DNA of 64,000 nt from Anaeromyxobacter dehalogenans 2CP-C. GTDB taxonomy: Bacteria > Myxococcota > Myxococcia > Myxococcales > Anaeromyxobacteraceae. Of the stretch, positions 47,801 through 58,369 are shown in pieces. The notes beneath the pieces are model-generated. The model was given only the letters and a program-made list of their open reading frames with translations, made no database searches and was not told the DNA's origin. How positions within the stretch are numbered: position 1 is the stretch's first letter; the number at the start of each line of letters is the position of its first letter. The stretch covers positions 3,508,001 through 3,572,000 of the forward strand of contig NC_007760.1 of assembly GCF_000013385.1 (NCBI RefSeq). Direction: 5' to 3'. Both the position numbers and the translations under genes were made by a program.

Positions 47801-48540
47801 GCGCCGCGGTCACCCGCATCTACCTGCCGCCCGACGCGAACTGCCTGCTGTCGGTGGCCGACCACTGCCTGCGCAGCGAGGACTACGTGAACGTGATCGT
47901 GGCCGACAAGCAGGCGCACCTCCAGTACCTGCCCATGGACGCGGCCATCACCCACTGCGCCAAGGGGCTCGGGATCTGGGACTGGGCCAGCAGCGACGAG
48001 GGCGCCGAGCCCGACGTGGTGATGGCCTGCGCCGGCGACGTCGCCACGCTCGAGGCGCTCGCGGCCACCGCGCTGCTGCGCGAGGCGTTCCCGGACCTGA
48101 AGCTCCGCTTCGTCAACGTGGTGGACCTGTTCACGCTGCAGCCGGACACCGAGCACCCGCACGGCCTCTCCGACCGCGACTTCGACTCGCTGTTCACCAC
48201 CGACCGGCCCATCATCTTCAACTTCCACGGCTACCCTTGGCTGATCCACCGGCTCGCGTACCGCCGCCGGAACCACCCGAACCTGCACGTGCGCGGCTAC
48301 AAGGAGAAGGGCAGCATCGACACGCCGCTCGAGCTCGCCATCGACAACCAGATCGACCGGTTCAGCCTGGCCATGGACGTCATCGACCGCGTGCCGCGCC
48401 TCCGCGCCACCGGCGCGCACGCCAAGGAGCGGCTGCGCAACCGGCAGCTCGCGGCCCGGATGTACGCGCACGAGCACGGCGTGGACGCGCCGGACGACGC
48501 GGGCTGGACGTGGCCCGGCGGCCGGCTGGGGGCGCGTTGA
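44854..48540 (+). CDS. Acetate kinase - phosphoketolase fusion
   Basis: One uninterrupted 1,228-codon frame. Residues 6-400 are acetate kinase: [49 protein letters not shown] and [12 protein letters not shown]. Residues about 435-1228 are phosphoketolase: [48 protein letters not shown] and the thiamine-diphosphate motif GDGEAETGP with NGYKI. Phosphoketolase makes acetyl phosphate from xylulose 5-phosphate or fructose 6-phosphate; acetate kinase turns it into acetate and ATP. At the seam, AGGGAGGG precedes an in-frame GTG (46087), so free phosphoketolase of 817 residues may also be made. An alternative ATG lies at 44869. Confidence 0.92.
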   Translation: MWGAAMSERILVLNAGSSSIKFSLFAGRGDGALAAELRGKVERLGGDGEPHLVAHGPDGELAAERTWPASAYVDHGAALRAVLELVDGTLGGRGLAGVGHRVVHGGTVFDGPALVTDEVLARLQTFVPLAPLHQPHNLSPIRALRELLPDVPQVACFDTSFHRTAPPLFERFAIPEELHEAGLRRYGFHGLSYQHVAEALPALDPAAAAGRTVALHLGNGASLCALQAGRSLGATMGFSVLDGLVMGTRCGSIDPGALLWLSAERGMRAKEIEGLLYDRSGLLGVSGLSSDMRTLLASADPRARLAVDLFVHRIRRELGAAAAALGGLDALVFTGGIGENAPEIRARVCRDAAWAGVELDPDANAAGGPRVSAAGSRASAWVVRADEELTIARQARALLDRAPPRAREGSHVTSNPAASPGAAALSAYGPARATVTERPLAPEEVRRIDAFWRACNYLAAGMIYLRDNPLLREPLRPEHVKNRLLGHWGASPALSFAYAHLNRLIRLRGTEVLFMAGPGHGAPGVLGPVYLEGTYSEVYPDRSLDEEGLRRFFRQFSFPGGVGSHCTPETPGSIHEGGELGYVLSHACGAAFDNPDLVVAAVVGDGEAETGPLATSWHVSKFLNPIRDGAVLPILSLNGYKIDNPTLLARIGHDELEALLRGAGWTPFFVEGSEPESMHQAMAATLDRCVELIRGAQLEARRTGVAARPRWPAIVLRTPKGWTAPAELDGHRLEGSWRAHQVPIPRVKDDPARLALLERWMRSYQPEELFDASGAPVPLVREAAPRGERRMGASPHANGGVLKKALLLPDFRDYAAPVPAPGESRAENTRPLGTFLRDVMRQNPTRFRLFGPDETSSNRLDAVYEASRKLWLAERFPEDEDGGRLAPDGRVVEMLSEHTLEGMLEGYLLTGRHGLLSTYEAFVHIIDSMFNQHAKWLSICNQLSWREEIASLNLLVTSTVWRQDHNGFTHQDPGFLDVVVNKSAAVTRIYLPPDANCLLSVADHCLRSEDYVNVIVADKQAHLQYLPMDAAITHCAKGLGIWDWASSDEGAEPDVVMACAGDVATLEALAATALLREAFPDLKLRFVNVVDLFTLQPDTEHPHGLSDRDFDSLFTTDRPIIFNFHGYPWLIHRLAYRRRNHPNLHVRGYKEKGSIDTPLELAIDNQIDRFSLAMDVIDRVPRLRATGAHAKERLRNRQLAARMYAHEHGVDAPDDAGWTWPGGRLGAR
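46072..46089 (+). promoter_or_regulatory. Internal ribosome-binding site and GTG start at the fusion seam
   Basis: AGGGAGGG (46072-46079) is followed after seven bases by GTG ACC TCG AAC in frame with both domains. Its quality equals the best start signals in this window. A one-base shift would place TAG (46080-46082) in frame, exactly where a separate acetate kinase gene would be expected to stop. Confidence 0.65.
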
Positions 48541-48576
48541 CGCCGGCGCCGGGCCGCGGGCGCTCGACCTCGGCGA

Positions 48577-48801
48577 TCAGGGGAAGGCGTACTCGCGCTC
48601 GACGCGGCACACTCGGACGCGGTACGCGCGGTACCACCGCTCCCGCCCGGCCCGCTGCGCTGCGCGGTGGTCCGCCAGCTCCCGCCAGCGCCGGATGGCG
48701 TCCTCGTCGCGCCAGTACGCGACGGTGATGCCGAGGCCGTCGGCGCCACGGGCGCTCTCCACGCCGAGGAAGCCCGGCTGCACGCGCGCGAGCGCCTCCA
48801 T
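48577..48801 (-). pseudogene. Truncated antibiotic-biosynthesis-monooxygenase (ABM) domain
   Basis: The 74 residues match the C-terminal two thirds of a stand-alone ABM protein: QPGFLGVESARG, GITVAYWRDEDAIRRWR, HRAAQRAGRERWY and YRVRVCRVEREYAF. The usual N-terminal strand and first helix (about 25 residues) are missing. Upstream in the same frame are only four codons and then the TAG that ends the nhaA gene. AAGGAG abuts the ATG directly, too close to serve it. It looks like a remnant joined to the end of nhaA, although a short product from an internal GTG cannot be excluded. Confidence 0.6.
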
Positions 48802-48813
48802 CTCCTTGGCGGG

Positions 48814-50697
48814 CTACGTGCCCGCCGCGTCCACCTCGGACCCCTCGGGCGCCGGGAGTGCCTCCGCCTCCGCCGCGGGCGAGCGCCGCGGCCAGAGCAC
48901 CAGCGCGCCGAGGACGCCGGCGAGCAGCGACGCGGCGAAGATCGCGATCTTCGCCGCGCGGAAGTCGGCCGGGTCCGGGAACGCCTGTCCGGCGATGAAG
49001 AGCGACATGGTGAAGCCGATGCCGGCGAGCGCCCCGGCGCCGGCGAGCTGCCGCCACGCGTAGGCCGCCGGCTTCACCGCCAGCCCGGCGCGCACCGCCA
49101 GCCGCGCCGCCAGGAACATGCCGAGCGGCTTCCCGGCCACCAGGCCGAGCACGATGGCCGCCACCAGCCGCCCGCGCCCGTCCAGCGCGCCCGGCACCCA
49201 GGCCACGCCGGCGTTCGCGAGCGCGAACACCGGCAGCACCGCGTAGCTCGCCCAGGGGTCCAGGGTCCGCAGCAGCTTGCTCGCGGGCGACTCGATTCGG
49301 TCGTGGATGGCGTCGAGCGCGCGCAGCGCCGGCTCGGAGGGGCCGTGGCGCAGCACGCCCTCGCGCGCCCGGCGCAGCTCCGCCTCCAGCACCGCCTGCG
49401 CCTGGCCGGTGAGCGCGCGGAGGTCGGGCGGCGGCCGGGTCGGCGTCACCACCGCCAGGATCACCCCGGCCAGCGTGGGGTGCAGCCCCGCCGCGTGGAG
49501 GCAGGCCCACAGCAGCGCGCCCAGCGCGACGTACGGCGGCGCCGCCGAGATCGCCGCGCGGTTCAGCCCGGCGAGCAGCGCGGTCACCGCTGCCGCCGCG
49601 AGCAGCCACGGCAGCGAGATCGCGCCGGAGTAGAACAGCGCCACCACCGCGATCGCGACCAGGTCGTCCACGATCACCGCCGCGGTGAGGAACACCCGCA
49701 GGTCCACCGGCACGCGGTCGCCGAGCAGCACCAGGATCGCCACCGCGAAGGCGGTGTCGGTCGAGATGGTCGTGCCCCACCCGCCCGCGAGCGGGCCGGC
49801 GGGGATCACGAGCAGGTACAGCGCGGCGGGCGCGACCATCCCGCCGATGGCCGCCGCCATGGGGAGCGCGGCGGCGCGCCAGCTCGCCAGCCGGCCCACG
49901 GTCAGCTCGCGCTTGATCTCGAGGCCCACCACCAGGAAGAACAGCGTGAGCAGGCCGTCGTTCACCCACTGCACCAGCGGCAGCGCGAACCCGCGGCCGC
50001 CCAGCGAGAGCCCGAGCGGCGCCTGCCAGGCGGCGGTGAACGCGGCGCCCGCCGACGAGTTCGCGATCGCCACCGCGATGGCGGTGGCGACTACCAGCAG
50101 CAGGCCGGTGGACGGCGCCCAGCGCGCGAAGTCGAGCGTCGCCGCGTGCAGGCGGTGCCCCAGGGAGCCGAGCAGCGCCTCCGAGAGCGCGGCCGCGTCC
50201 CAGGGGCCCTCGTAGCGGCGGCCGTTGATGAAGAACGTCGGGGTGAGGTGGACGCCGCTCCGGCGCGCGCTCTCCACGTCCTCGCGCACGCGCGCCGCCG
50301 CGCCCTCCCATGGGCCGGCGCCGCGCTCGCGCGGCGGCAGCCCCAGCTCGCGCGCGATCGCGTCCAGCTCGCCGGCGGCGAACGACGGCCCCCGCCGCAT
50401 GAGCAGGTCGTGCGCGTGCCAGAAGCGTTCACCGTCGAGCCCGGCCGCCTCGGCCAGCTCGGCCGCCGGCCGGGCCGCCTCGGCGCGGATGGGGCGCTGG
50501 CGGAACACGTACCGGAGGCGGTCCCCCAGGCGGTCGCGCAGCTCGGCCACCACCTCGTGGGCGACGTGGCAGTGCGGGCACGCGTAGCTGCCGTACTCGA
50601 CCAGCGTCAGGTCCGCGCCGGGCTCGCCGAGCACGTGGTCCCGCGCCGGGTCCACCGGCGGATCGAGCCGCACCGGCAGGGGTCCGGGCCCGCTCAT
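48814..50697 (-). CDS. nhaA: DsbA-like thioredoxin domain fused to Na+/H+ antiporter NhaA
   Basis: From ATG 50697 (GGAAGG upstream) the product has 627 residues. Residues 20-195 are a DsbA/FrnE-type thioredoxin fold with active site CPHC and cis-proline TPTFFING. From about residue 205 an NhaA antiporter follows, with some twelve membrane segments, the paired aspartates in [17 protein letters not shown], and [15 protein letters not shown] near the end. NhaA exchanges sodium for protons. No signal peptide precedes the thioredoxin part, so it may stay cytoplasmic. Such fusions occur in other bacteria. A longer frame to 50838 exists but is poor. Confidence 0.9.
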
Positions 50698-50973
50698 CGG
50701 GCGGCCTTCCGGGGCGGGGCGGGCGCGTCGGGCATCCGCGCGATTCAACCGTGCGCTCCGTCGGGCGGCAAGCACCAGCCCGGGCCCGACGCGGCGCGCC
50801 ACCGCGCACGCGAGCGGCCCCGCGCGCGGCGTCGCCATGGAGGGAGCACGCGCGGGCGGGCCCCAAGCGACGCGACGCCGGACCCGTCAGGCGCACGGCC
50901 GCCAGCCACCCTCGTACATAGCGATGCAGAGGTCAGGGTTTCGCGCGCGAGCGTTCGCGCGCCGGAGGTCGGA

Positions 50974-52302
50974 ATGGCAGGCGATCGCGGATCCTCGAGG
51001 TGGAGCCGGCGGCAGTTCGTGAAGGCGGCGGGCGTGGGCGCGCTCGCGGCGGCCGGGCTGCCGCGGCGCGCACGCGCGCAGGGCGGCAAGACGCTCAAGA
51101 TCATCCAGTGGAGCCACTTCGTCCCGGGCTACGACAAGTGGTTCGACGGGACGTTCTGCAAGCAGTGGGGCGAGAAGCACGGCACCCGGGTGATCGTGGA
51201 CCACATCTCCATCCCCGAGATCAACGCGCGCGCCGCCGCCGAGGTCTCCGCGCAGAAGGGCCACGACCTGTTCATGTTCCTCTCGCCGCCCGCGGCGTAC
51301 GAGAAGCAGGTCATCGACCACTCCGAGATCTACCAGCAGGTGGAGAAGCGCTGGGGCAAGGTGAACGACCTCGGGCACAAGTCCACCTTCAACCCGAAGA
51401 CCAAGAAGTACTTCGCGTTCTCCGACAGCTACGTGCCGGACCCGGGGAACTACCGGCAGGACCTCTGGTCCCAGGTCGGGTTCCCGCACGGCCCCGACAC
51501 CTGGGAGGACCTGCGCAAGGGCGCGGCCGCGATCAAGCAGAAGATCGGCAACCCGTGCGGCGTGGGGCTCTCGCAGGAGCTCGACACGAACATGGCCACG
51601 CGCGCGCTGCTCTGGTCCTTCGGCGGCTCCGTGCAGGACGCCGAGGGCCGGGTGGTCATCAACTCGCCCCAGACCATCCAGGCGCTCGAGTTCATGCGCG
51701 CGCTGCAGAAGGAGGCGCAGACCGGGGAGGTGTTCACCTGGGATCCGTCCTCGAACAACCGCGGCATCCTGGCCGGCAAGCTCTCCTTCGTGCTGAACGC
51801 GATCTCGGTCACGCGCACCGCCGAGAAGGAGAACCCGGAGATGTCGAAGAAGATCCAGATCGTGCCCGCGCTGAAGGGACCGGTGCGCCGGATGGCGGCC
51901 GAGCACGTGATGGACTGCTACGTGATCTGGAAGTTCGCCGAGAACAAGGACGGCGCGAAGCAGTTCCTGGCCGACTACATGGACGCGTTCGGCGAGGCGT
52001 TCAAGGCGAGCGAGTTCTACAACTTCCCCTGCTTCCCGAAGACCGTGCCGGACCTCGCGAAGCAGGTGTCGAACGACCCCAAGGGCGTGCCGCCCGACAA
52101 GTACAAGGTGCTCGCGGGCGTCACCGAGTGGGCCACCAATGTCGGCTACCCCGGCTACGCCACCGCCGCCATCGACGAGGTGTTCAACACCTTCGTCCTC
52201 CCGACGATGTTCGCGAAGGTGGCGCGCGACGAGCTGTCGGCGCGCGACGCGGTGAAGGCGGCCGAGGTCGAGGTGAAGCGCATCTTCGACAAGTGGAAGT
52301 AG
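50974..52302 (+). CDS. Tat-exported ABC importer substrate-binding protein
   Basis: GGAGGT precedes the ATG at 50974. The 442-residue product has a twin-arginine signal (SRRQFVKAAGVGALAAAG) and a family 1 extracellular solute-binding fold, with KIIQWSHFVPGYDKWF at the mature start, SFGGSVQDAEGRVVINSP and EVEVKRIFDKW at the end. Tat export of a binding protein suggests folding before export. The following genes encode the ATPase and two permeases. The arrangement and lengths match CUT1-type sugar or glycerol-phosphate importers, but the ligand cannot be assigned. Confidence 0.9.
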   Translation: MAGDRGSSRWSRRQFVKAAGVGALAAAGLPRRARAQGGKTLKIIQWSHFVPGYDKWFDGTFCKQWGEKHGTRVIVDHISIPEINARAAAEVSAQKGHDLFMFLSPPAAYEKQVIDHSEIYQQVEKRWGKVNDLGHKSTFNPKTKKYFAFSDSYVPDPGNYRQDLWSQVGFPHGPDTWEDLRKGAAAIKQKIGNPCGVGLSQELDTNMATRALLWSFGGSVQDAEGRVVINSPQTIQALEFMRALQKEAQTGEVFTWDPSSNNRGILAGKLSFVLNAISVTRTAEKENPEMSKKIQIVPALKGPVRRMAAEHVMDCYVIWKFAENKDGAKQFLADYMDAFGEAFKASEFYNFPCFPKTVPDLAKQVSNDPKGVPPDKYKVLAGVTEWATNVGYPGYATAAIDEVFNTFVLPTMFAKVARDELSARDAVKAAEVEVKRIFDKWK

Positions 52303-52314
52303 GCGGGAGGGCGC

Positions 52315-53357
<1,043 letters not shown>

Positions 53358-53361
<4 letters not shown>

Positions 53362-54305
53362 CGCCCGCCGACGCCGCCAGGCGGCCCGCCGCCAAGGCGC
53401 TCCGGGACGTCCCGCGGCGGCGGGGACCGTCGTCCGCGACCTGGCTCGGCGTGGCGATGTTCTCGCCCGCGGTGATCTACATCCTGGCGCTGGTGGGCCT
53501 GCCGCTCGTCCTGGCGTTCCTGTACAGCGTGAGCGACGTCACGGTCGGCTCGGAGGGCTGGCGGTTCGTCGGCCTCGACAACTTCCGCAGCGTGATGCGC
53601 AGCCCGGCGTTCCGCCGCTCGCTGCTCGACTCGTTCGTGTTCACCATCTCCACCCAGGTGATCGTGCTGGTCTGCGCCACCGCGCTGTCGCTGGCGCTGA
53701 AGGAGCGGTTCCGCGGGCGCGCCGCGGTGCGCTTCCTGATCCTGCTGCCGTGGGTCGCGCCCATCAGCCTGGGCGCCATCGGCTGGAAGTGGCTCCTCGA
53801 CTCCATCTACTCGGTGGTGAGCTGGGTGCTGGCGAGGCTGCACCTCGTGAACGCGTTCGATCCGCCCATGTGGCTCGGCGAGCCCACCCTGGCGATGGGC
53901 TCGGTGATCGCCGTGCACTCCTGGCGGATGATCCCGTTCGCGACCGTGATCATGCTGGCCGGCCTGACCTCCATCCCCAAGGAGATCCCGGAGGCCGCCG
54001 CGGTGGACGGCGCCGGCTTCTGGCGCACGCACTTCGAGATCACGCTCCCGATGATGCGGCCCATCATCAACGTGGCGGTGCTGTTCGGCGTGGTCTTCAC
54101 CTTCACCGACATGACCGTGGTCTACATCCTGACCCGCGGCGGCCCGTACGACACCACCCAGGTGCTGCCCTCGCTGGCGTTCTTCACCGGCGTGCTCGGC
54201 TCGGACCTGGCCGAGGGCGCCGCGATCTCGGTGTTCCTGGTGCCGATCCTGGTGGCGGTCGCGTTCCTGATGCTCCGGGTCGCGCACCGCGCCGAGGTGA
54301 CGTGA
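53358..54305 (+). CDS. ABC importer permease 1 (MalF/UgpA-like)
   Basis: GTG codons at 53352 and 53358 are both possible; 53358 makes the GTGA overlap seen repeatedly in this genome. The 315-residue permease has six membrane segments and the cytoplasmic EAA loop EIPEAAAVDGAGFWRTHFEITLPMMRP, which docks onto the ATPase. It pairs with the next permease. Confidence 0.93.
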
Positions 54306-54315
54306 GGAGGCGGGC

Positions 54316-55161
54316 GTGATCCGGACCCAGACGACGCTCGCGACGCGCGTCGGGCGGTGGACCATCGTGGCCGGGTTCGCGGTGCTGCTCGCGTTCCCGT
54401 TCTACTGGATGGCGATCACCTCGTTCAAGCAGACGTCGGACCTCTACGACGTCGAGCACAACCCCTTCATCTTCAACGCGGCGCCCACGCTCGACCACCT
54501 CCGCTTCCTGTTCGAGGAGACGCTGTTCCTGCGCTGGTTCTGGAACACCACCCTGGCCGGCGCGGCGGTGGTGGTCATCACGCTCCTCCTCGCGGTGCCG
54601 GCCGCCTACGCGCTGGCGCGGCTCACCGGCACGGCCGGCCAGCAGCTCGGCATCGGCATCTTCCTCACCTACCTCATCCCGCCCACCCTGCTCTTCATCC
54701 CCATGTCCCGGGTGGTCGCGGACCTCGGGCTGCAGGACACGCTCTGGGCGATCATCGTCACCTACCCGACGTTCACGGTGCCGTTCTCGATCTGGCTGCT
54801 GATGGGCTTCTTCAAGGCCATCCCCAAGGACCTGGAGGAGGCCGCGCTGGTGGACGGGCTGACCCGGTTCGGCGCCTTCGTGAGGCTGGTGATCCCGATC
54901 TCGGTCTCCGGGATCCTCACGGTGGTGATCTTCTCGTTCACGCTGGTGACGCAGGAGTTCGTGTACGCGCTCACCTTCATCTCGTCGGCCGAGCACCAGA
55001 CCGTGAGCGTGGGCGTCCCCATCTACCTGGTGCGCGGCGACGTGTACTACTGGGGCTCGCTCATGGCCGCCTGCCTGCTGGCGAGCCTGCCCATCGCCAT
55101 CGTCTACAACGTGTTCCTGGACCGCTTCATCGCCGGCTTCACGGTCGGCGCGGTGAAGTGA
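54316..55161 (+). CDS. ABC importer permease 2 (MalG/UgpE-like)
   Basis: The GTG at 54316 follows GAGGCGGG. The 281-residue product has six membrane segments and the EAA loop [25 protein letters not shown]. It completes the CUT1-type importer (binding protein, ATPase, two permeases). A hairpin follows the stop. Confidence 0.93.
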   Translation: MIRTQTTLATRVGRWTIVAGFAVLLAFPFYWMAITSFKQTSDLYDVEHNPFIFNAAPTLDHLRFLFEETLFLRWFWNTTLAGAAVVVITLLLAVPAAYALARLTGTAGQQLGIGIFLTYLIPPTLLFIPMSRVVADLGLQDTLWAIIVTYPTFTVPFSIWLLMGFFKAIPKDLEEAALVDGLTRFGAFVRLVIPISVSGILTVVIFSFTLVTQEFVYALTFISSAEHQTVSVGVPIYLVRGDVYYWGSLMAACLLASLPIAIVYNVFLDRFIAGFTVGAVK

Positions 55162-55183
55162 GCCGGCCCGCGCCCGGGCGTCC

Positions 55184-55201
55184 GCCCGCCGCTCGGCGGG
55201 C
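55184..55201 (+). terminator. Hairpin after the ABC importer operon
   Basis: GCCCGCC-GCTC-GGCGGGC gives a perfect 7-bp stem 22 bp beyond the stop codon of the last permease gene. Confidence 0.45.
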
Positions 55202-55267
55202 TCCGCCTCCCGCCGCGATGCGTACCGTAGCTGGGGCCTCGCGGGCCCCGGAACGGGAGGAGCCGTC

Positions 55268-55750
55268 ATGTGGTTCGAACGACGCAGCCGGGCGTGGAGC
55301 GGGAGCGTGCCGTCCTTCGTCGCTGGGGCGGCCGTGGGCGTGCTCGCGGCGGCGCTGCTCGACCCGCGGCGCGGCGCGGCCCGCCGCGCGCTGGTGCGGG
55401 ACAAGGCCACGTCGGCCGCGCGCCAGGCGAGGCGGGAGGCGGAGCGGCGCGCGCGGGACGCGGCCAACCGGGCGCGCGGGAAGCGCCACGAGCTCGCGCA
55501 CGCGGGCGAGCGCGTGCCGGACGACATCCTGGTCGAGCGGGTGCGCGCGCACATGGGACGTCCGGTGCGGCACGCCCGGTCGATCCAGGTGCACGCGGAG
55601 GACGGGATCGTGACGCTCGCCGGCCCGATCCTCCGGGACGAGGTGGAGGGCCTGCTCGCTGCCGTCGGGCAGGTGCGCGGCGTCCGCCGGATCGACAACC
55701 GGCTGGAGGTGCACGACGCGCCGGGGCGCCACCCCGGCCTGCAGCGCTAG
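55268..55750 (+). CDS. YtxH-like and BON-domain protein
   Basis: The 160-residue protein has an N-terminal hydrophobic segment ([19 protein letters not shown], about residues 14-32), then a very basic Arg/Ala-rich helix as in YtxH-type stress proteins. A BON domain follows (about residues 80-150: [52 protein letters not shown]). BON domains bind phospholipid or other envelope components, so a role in envelope stress is plausible. GGGAGGAG precedes the ATG. Confidence 0.82.
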   Translation: MWFERRSRAWSGSVPSFVAGAAVGVLAAALLDPRRGAARRALVRDKATSAARQARREAERRARDAANRARGKRHELAHAGERVPDDILVERVRAHMGRPVRHARSIQVHAEDGIVTLAGPILRDEVEGLLAAVGQVRGVRRIDNRLEVHDAPGRHPGLQR

Positions 55751-55822
55751 GCGAGCGGCGCCCGGATGGGTGCCGCGCTGGCGCTTCGCACCGGCGCGGT
55801 CCTCCGCTATGACCTCGCTCGC

Positions 55823-56770
55823 ATGATCACGGTCGATCAGCTCGAGGCGCACCGGGCGGCGCTCACCGGCCACTGCTACCGCATGCTGGGCTCCGCCGCG
55901 GAGGCGGACGACGCGGTCCAGGAGACGCTGGTGCGCGCCTGGCGGAGCCTGGACCGCTTCGAGGGACGCTCGTCGCTCCGCACCTGGCTGTACCGGATCG
56001 CCACCCGGGTTTGCCTGGACGCGCTGGAGGACCGGGCGCGGCGGGCCCGCCCGATGGATCTCGGGCCGGCCGGGACGGTGGCGGACCCGCTGGAGGCGCT
56101 CCCCGGGGAGCGCTGGATCGAGCCCATCCCCGACGTGCAGGCGCTCCCGGCCGACGCCGATCCCGCCGAGCGCGCCCTCCTGCGGGAGAGCATCCGGCTC
56201 GCGTTCGTGGCCGCGCTCCAGCAGCTGCCGCCGCGGCAGCGGGCTGCGCTGCTGCTGGCCGACGTGCTGGGCTGGTCGGCCGCCGAGATCGCCGGCGACC
56301 TCGACACCTCGGTGGCGGCCGTGAACAGCATGCTCCAGCGGGCCCGCGCGACGCTGCCGGCGCGGGATCCCTCCGGCCCGGGCGCCGCGCTGTCGCAGGC
56401 CGAGGCCGCGCTGCTCGAGCGCTACGTGGAGGCGTTCGAGCGCTTCGACGTGGCGGCGCTCACCGCGACGCTGCGCGAGGACGCGTGCTTCTCCATGCCG
56501 CCGTTCTCGCTCTGGCTGCGGGGCCGCGACGCGGTGGCGGCGTGGCTCACCGGGCCCGGCGCCGAGTGCCGCGGCTCGCGCCTGGTGCCCACCGCCGCGA
56601 GCGGCCTGCCCGCGTTCGCGCAGTACCGGTCCGCCGGCCCCGGCCTCCACCGCCCGTGGGCGCTCCTCGTGCTGGAGCCGTCGCCCGGCGGGATCGCCGG
56701 CTGGACCGCGTTCCTCGACACGGCCACGCTGTTCCCGCGCTTCGGCCTGCCGGCCGAGCTCGGTTCCTAG
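55823..56770 (+). CDS. ECF sigma factor with C-terminal SnoaL-like domain (SigX5/SigG type)
   Basis: The 315-residue protein has sigma region 2 ([50 protein letters not shown]), region 4 ([41 protein letters not shown]), and a C-terminal NTF2/SnoaL-like domain (from about residue 195) that replaces an anti-sigma partner in such factors. Start ATG 55823 lacks a strong ribosome-binding site; the frame is open from 55766. No anti-sigma gene is adjacent. The convergent hydrolase/DoxX pair may be functionally linked. Confidence 0.88.
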   Translation: MITVDQLEAHRAALTGHCYRMLGSAAEADDAVQETLVRAWRSLDRFEGRSSLRTWLYRIATRVCLDALEDRARRARPMDLGPAGTVADPLEALPGERWIEPIPDVQALPADADPAERALLRESIRLAFVAALQQLPPRQRAALLLADVLGWSAAEIAGDLDTSVAAVNSMLQRARATLPARDPSGPGAALSQAEAALLERYVEAFERFDVAALTATLREDACFSMPPFSLWLRGRDAVAAWLTGPGAECRGSRLVPTAASGLPAFAQYRSAGPGLHRPWALLVLEPSPGGIAGWTAFLDTATLFPRFGLPAELGS

Positions 56771-56773
56771 CGA

Positions 56774-57607
56774 TCAGGCAGGCCCGGCGGCCCACAGATC
56801 CGCCTCGGGCTCCCCCGGCCGCCCCGCGGCCTGCCGCCCGAAGGCGGCCGCCTCCAGCGTCTCGGCCAGCAGCCCCGGCTCGACCGCGTGCGCCTGCCCC
56901 GGGAGCTCCAGGTGGCGCGCCCCGGGGATCGCCGCGGCCGCGGCGCGGGCCGCGCGGGCGAGCGCCGGGGCGGTCCTCCCGCCGTTCATCAGCAGCACCG
57001 GCACCCGCAGCGCCGAGAGTCGCGCCGCCGGGACGGCCCAGTCCCCCATGATCGCCGCGTCGTACGGGAGCGTGTGCGCCACCGCCTCCAGCTTCCGCCA
57101 CATCGGGAGCAGCCGCATCACCCAGACCGCCATCGCCGGCACGCCGACCATGCGGCGCATGAAGTACCGGACCATCGCCCCGGCGAGCAGGCGCCGGAGC
57201 TGCGCGTCGTGGCCCGCGCGCCCGTGCGCGCCGGTCTCGTCGTCCACCCAGGGCGGCTCGTAGGCCGCGACCTCGGTCAGCCCGACGCCGCCCGCGGCCG
57301 CCTCCAGCGCGAGCGCCGCGCCGGACGAGAAGCCGAGCGCCGCCGCCGCCCCGCCGGCCGCCTCGACCAGCGCCGCCAGGTCCTCCACCTCTCGCGCCAC
57401 CGCGTACGGCGCCGTGTCCCCGCTCCCGCCGCGTCCGCGCCGATCGTACGCGATGACCGTGAAGCGCCGCGCCAGGAGCGGCGCGAGCTGCGGCACGGGG
57501 CCGAACGTCCGGCTGCACAGCGCCCCGTCCACCACGATGAGCGCGGGGCCGGCGCCGTGCCGCTCGAACGCGATGGGGGTCCCGTCCCTGGAGATCACCC
57601 GGTCCAT
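56774..57607 (-). CDS. Alpha/beta hydrolase
   Basis: The 277-residue product has the fold's key features: YDRRGRGGSGDT (strand-turn), nucleophile elbow GFSSGAAL with Ser, and a late His in GQAHAVEP. There is no signal peptide. Its ATG overlaps the stop of the DoxX-like gene by one base (TGATG), so the two are cotranslated. The substrate is unknown. Hydrolases of this type often sit beside SigG-like ECF factors in actinobacteria; here the sigma gene is convergent, ending three bases away. Confidence 0.87.
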   Translation of the reverse strand: MDRVISRDGTPIAFERHGAGPALIVVDGALCSRTFGPVPQLAPLLARRFTVIAYDRRGRGGSGDTAPYAVAREVEDLAALVEAAGGAAAALGFSSGAALALEAAAGGVGLTEVAAYEPPWVDDETGAHGRAGHDAQLRRLLAGAMVRYFMRRMVGVPAMAVWVMRLLPMWRKLEAVAHTLPYDAAIMGDWAVPAARLSALRVPVLLMNGGRTAPALARAARAAAAAIPGARHLELPGQAHAVEPGLLAETLEAAAFGRQAAGRPGEPEADLWAAGPA

Positions 57608-58077
57608 CAGGCCTCCTCCTCCGCCGCGCGGGCGCGCCCGCGCAGCAGCGCAGCGAGCAGCCGCCGGTCGCGCAGCACCAGGCCGCCCCAGATCAGCGCG
57701 CCGACGTAGGTGGGGAACAGCACGTGGCTGAAGAGCGGGTTCCCCACCCGCACGTGCGTGGCGACCGCGCCGCCCAGGTAGCCGGTGAGCAGGATGGCCC
57801 CCAGCGCCGCCGTGCGCGGGATGGCGTACAGCACCACGCAGGCGAGCAGCGTCGCGCCGATCCCGACCACCGTGTCGAGCGGGTAGCCGAGCTGCTGCGA
57901 GCCCTCCAGGACCGGCGCCGCCCGCATCAGCTTCCCGAGCGCGTCGAAGGCGAGGAACGCGATGGCGAGGCCGCTCAGCACGCGCCCCGTCCACAGCGCC
58001 GTCCTCGAGGTCGCGCCCGCCGGCGCCCGGTCCACGCCCGCCGCGCTCCGCCCACCGATGTCCGTCGTCAGCTCCAT
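57607..58077 (-). CDS. DoxX-like membrane protein
   Basis: The ATG at 58077 has AAGGAG upstream. The 156-residue product has four hydrophobic segments (roughly residues 30-50, 65-88, 90-112 and 115-135) and the DoxX-type sequences FLAFDALGKL and ILLTGYLGGAVATHVRVG. The family includes small quinone-linked or detoxification-linked membrane proteins. It forms a two-gene operon with the hydrolase. Both this gene and the sigma factor gene might respond to the same stress. Confidence 0.82.
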   Translation of the reverse strand: MELTTDIGGRSAAGVDRAPAGATSRTALWTGRVLSGLAIAFLAFDALGKLMRAAPVLEGSQQLGYPLDTVVGIGATLLACVVLYAIPRTAALGAILLTGYLGGAVATHVRVGNPLFSHVLFPTYVGALIWGGLVLRDRRLLAALLRGRARAAEEEA

Positions 58078-58336
58078 GTCGTGCTCCTTGTCCGTCGAGG
58101 TCCGGGCTCGCACCCGGGGGTTTGGTGGCGGCGTCCATCCCGCCGGCTCATCCGGCGACGATCGGCGCCACGCTGGATCGACACCGTCCGGAGGGAGATC
58201 TCATCGCGGCGTGAGCGAGACCGTGCGCGGTCGGTCCTCCACGGGCCGTAAATCTTCGATTCGACTGCCACGCAGGGTGCACGCCGCGCGGGGCGTCGCC
58301 CCCGCGCTCCCCGAGTCGGCACCTTGACGCCGGGAC

Positions 58337-58357
58337 GATCGCGCCTCAGGCGCGATC
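58337..58357 (+). promoter_or_regulatory. Hairpin just before the ribosome-binding site of the Cys-rich lipoprotein gene
   Basis: The arms GATCGCGCC and GGCGCGATC pair perfectly over 9 bp with a TCA loop, three bases ahead of GGAGG. It could be an operator or an mRNA structure affecting translation. The rest of the 292-bp spacer from 58078 holds nothing else I can support. Confidence 0.4.
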
Positions 58358-58369
58358 GGGGAGGCGGCC

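Noticed and set aside
44707..48477. Long minus-strand frame opposite the acetate kinase-phosphoketolase gene
   Set aside because: It is an antisense shadow; no motif and no start signal, while the plus strand matches two enzyme families end to end.
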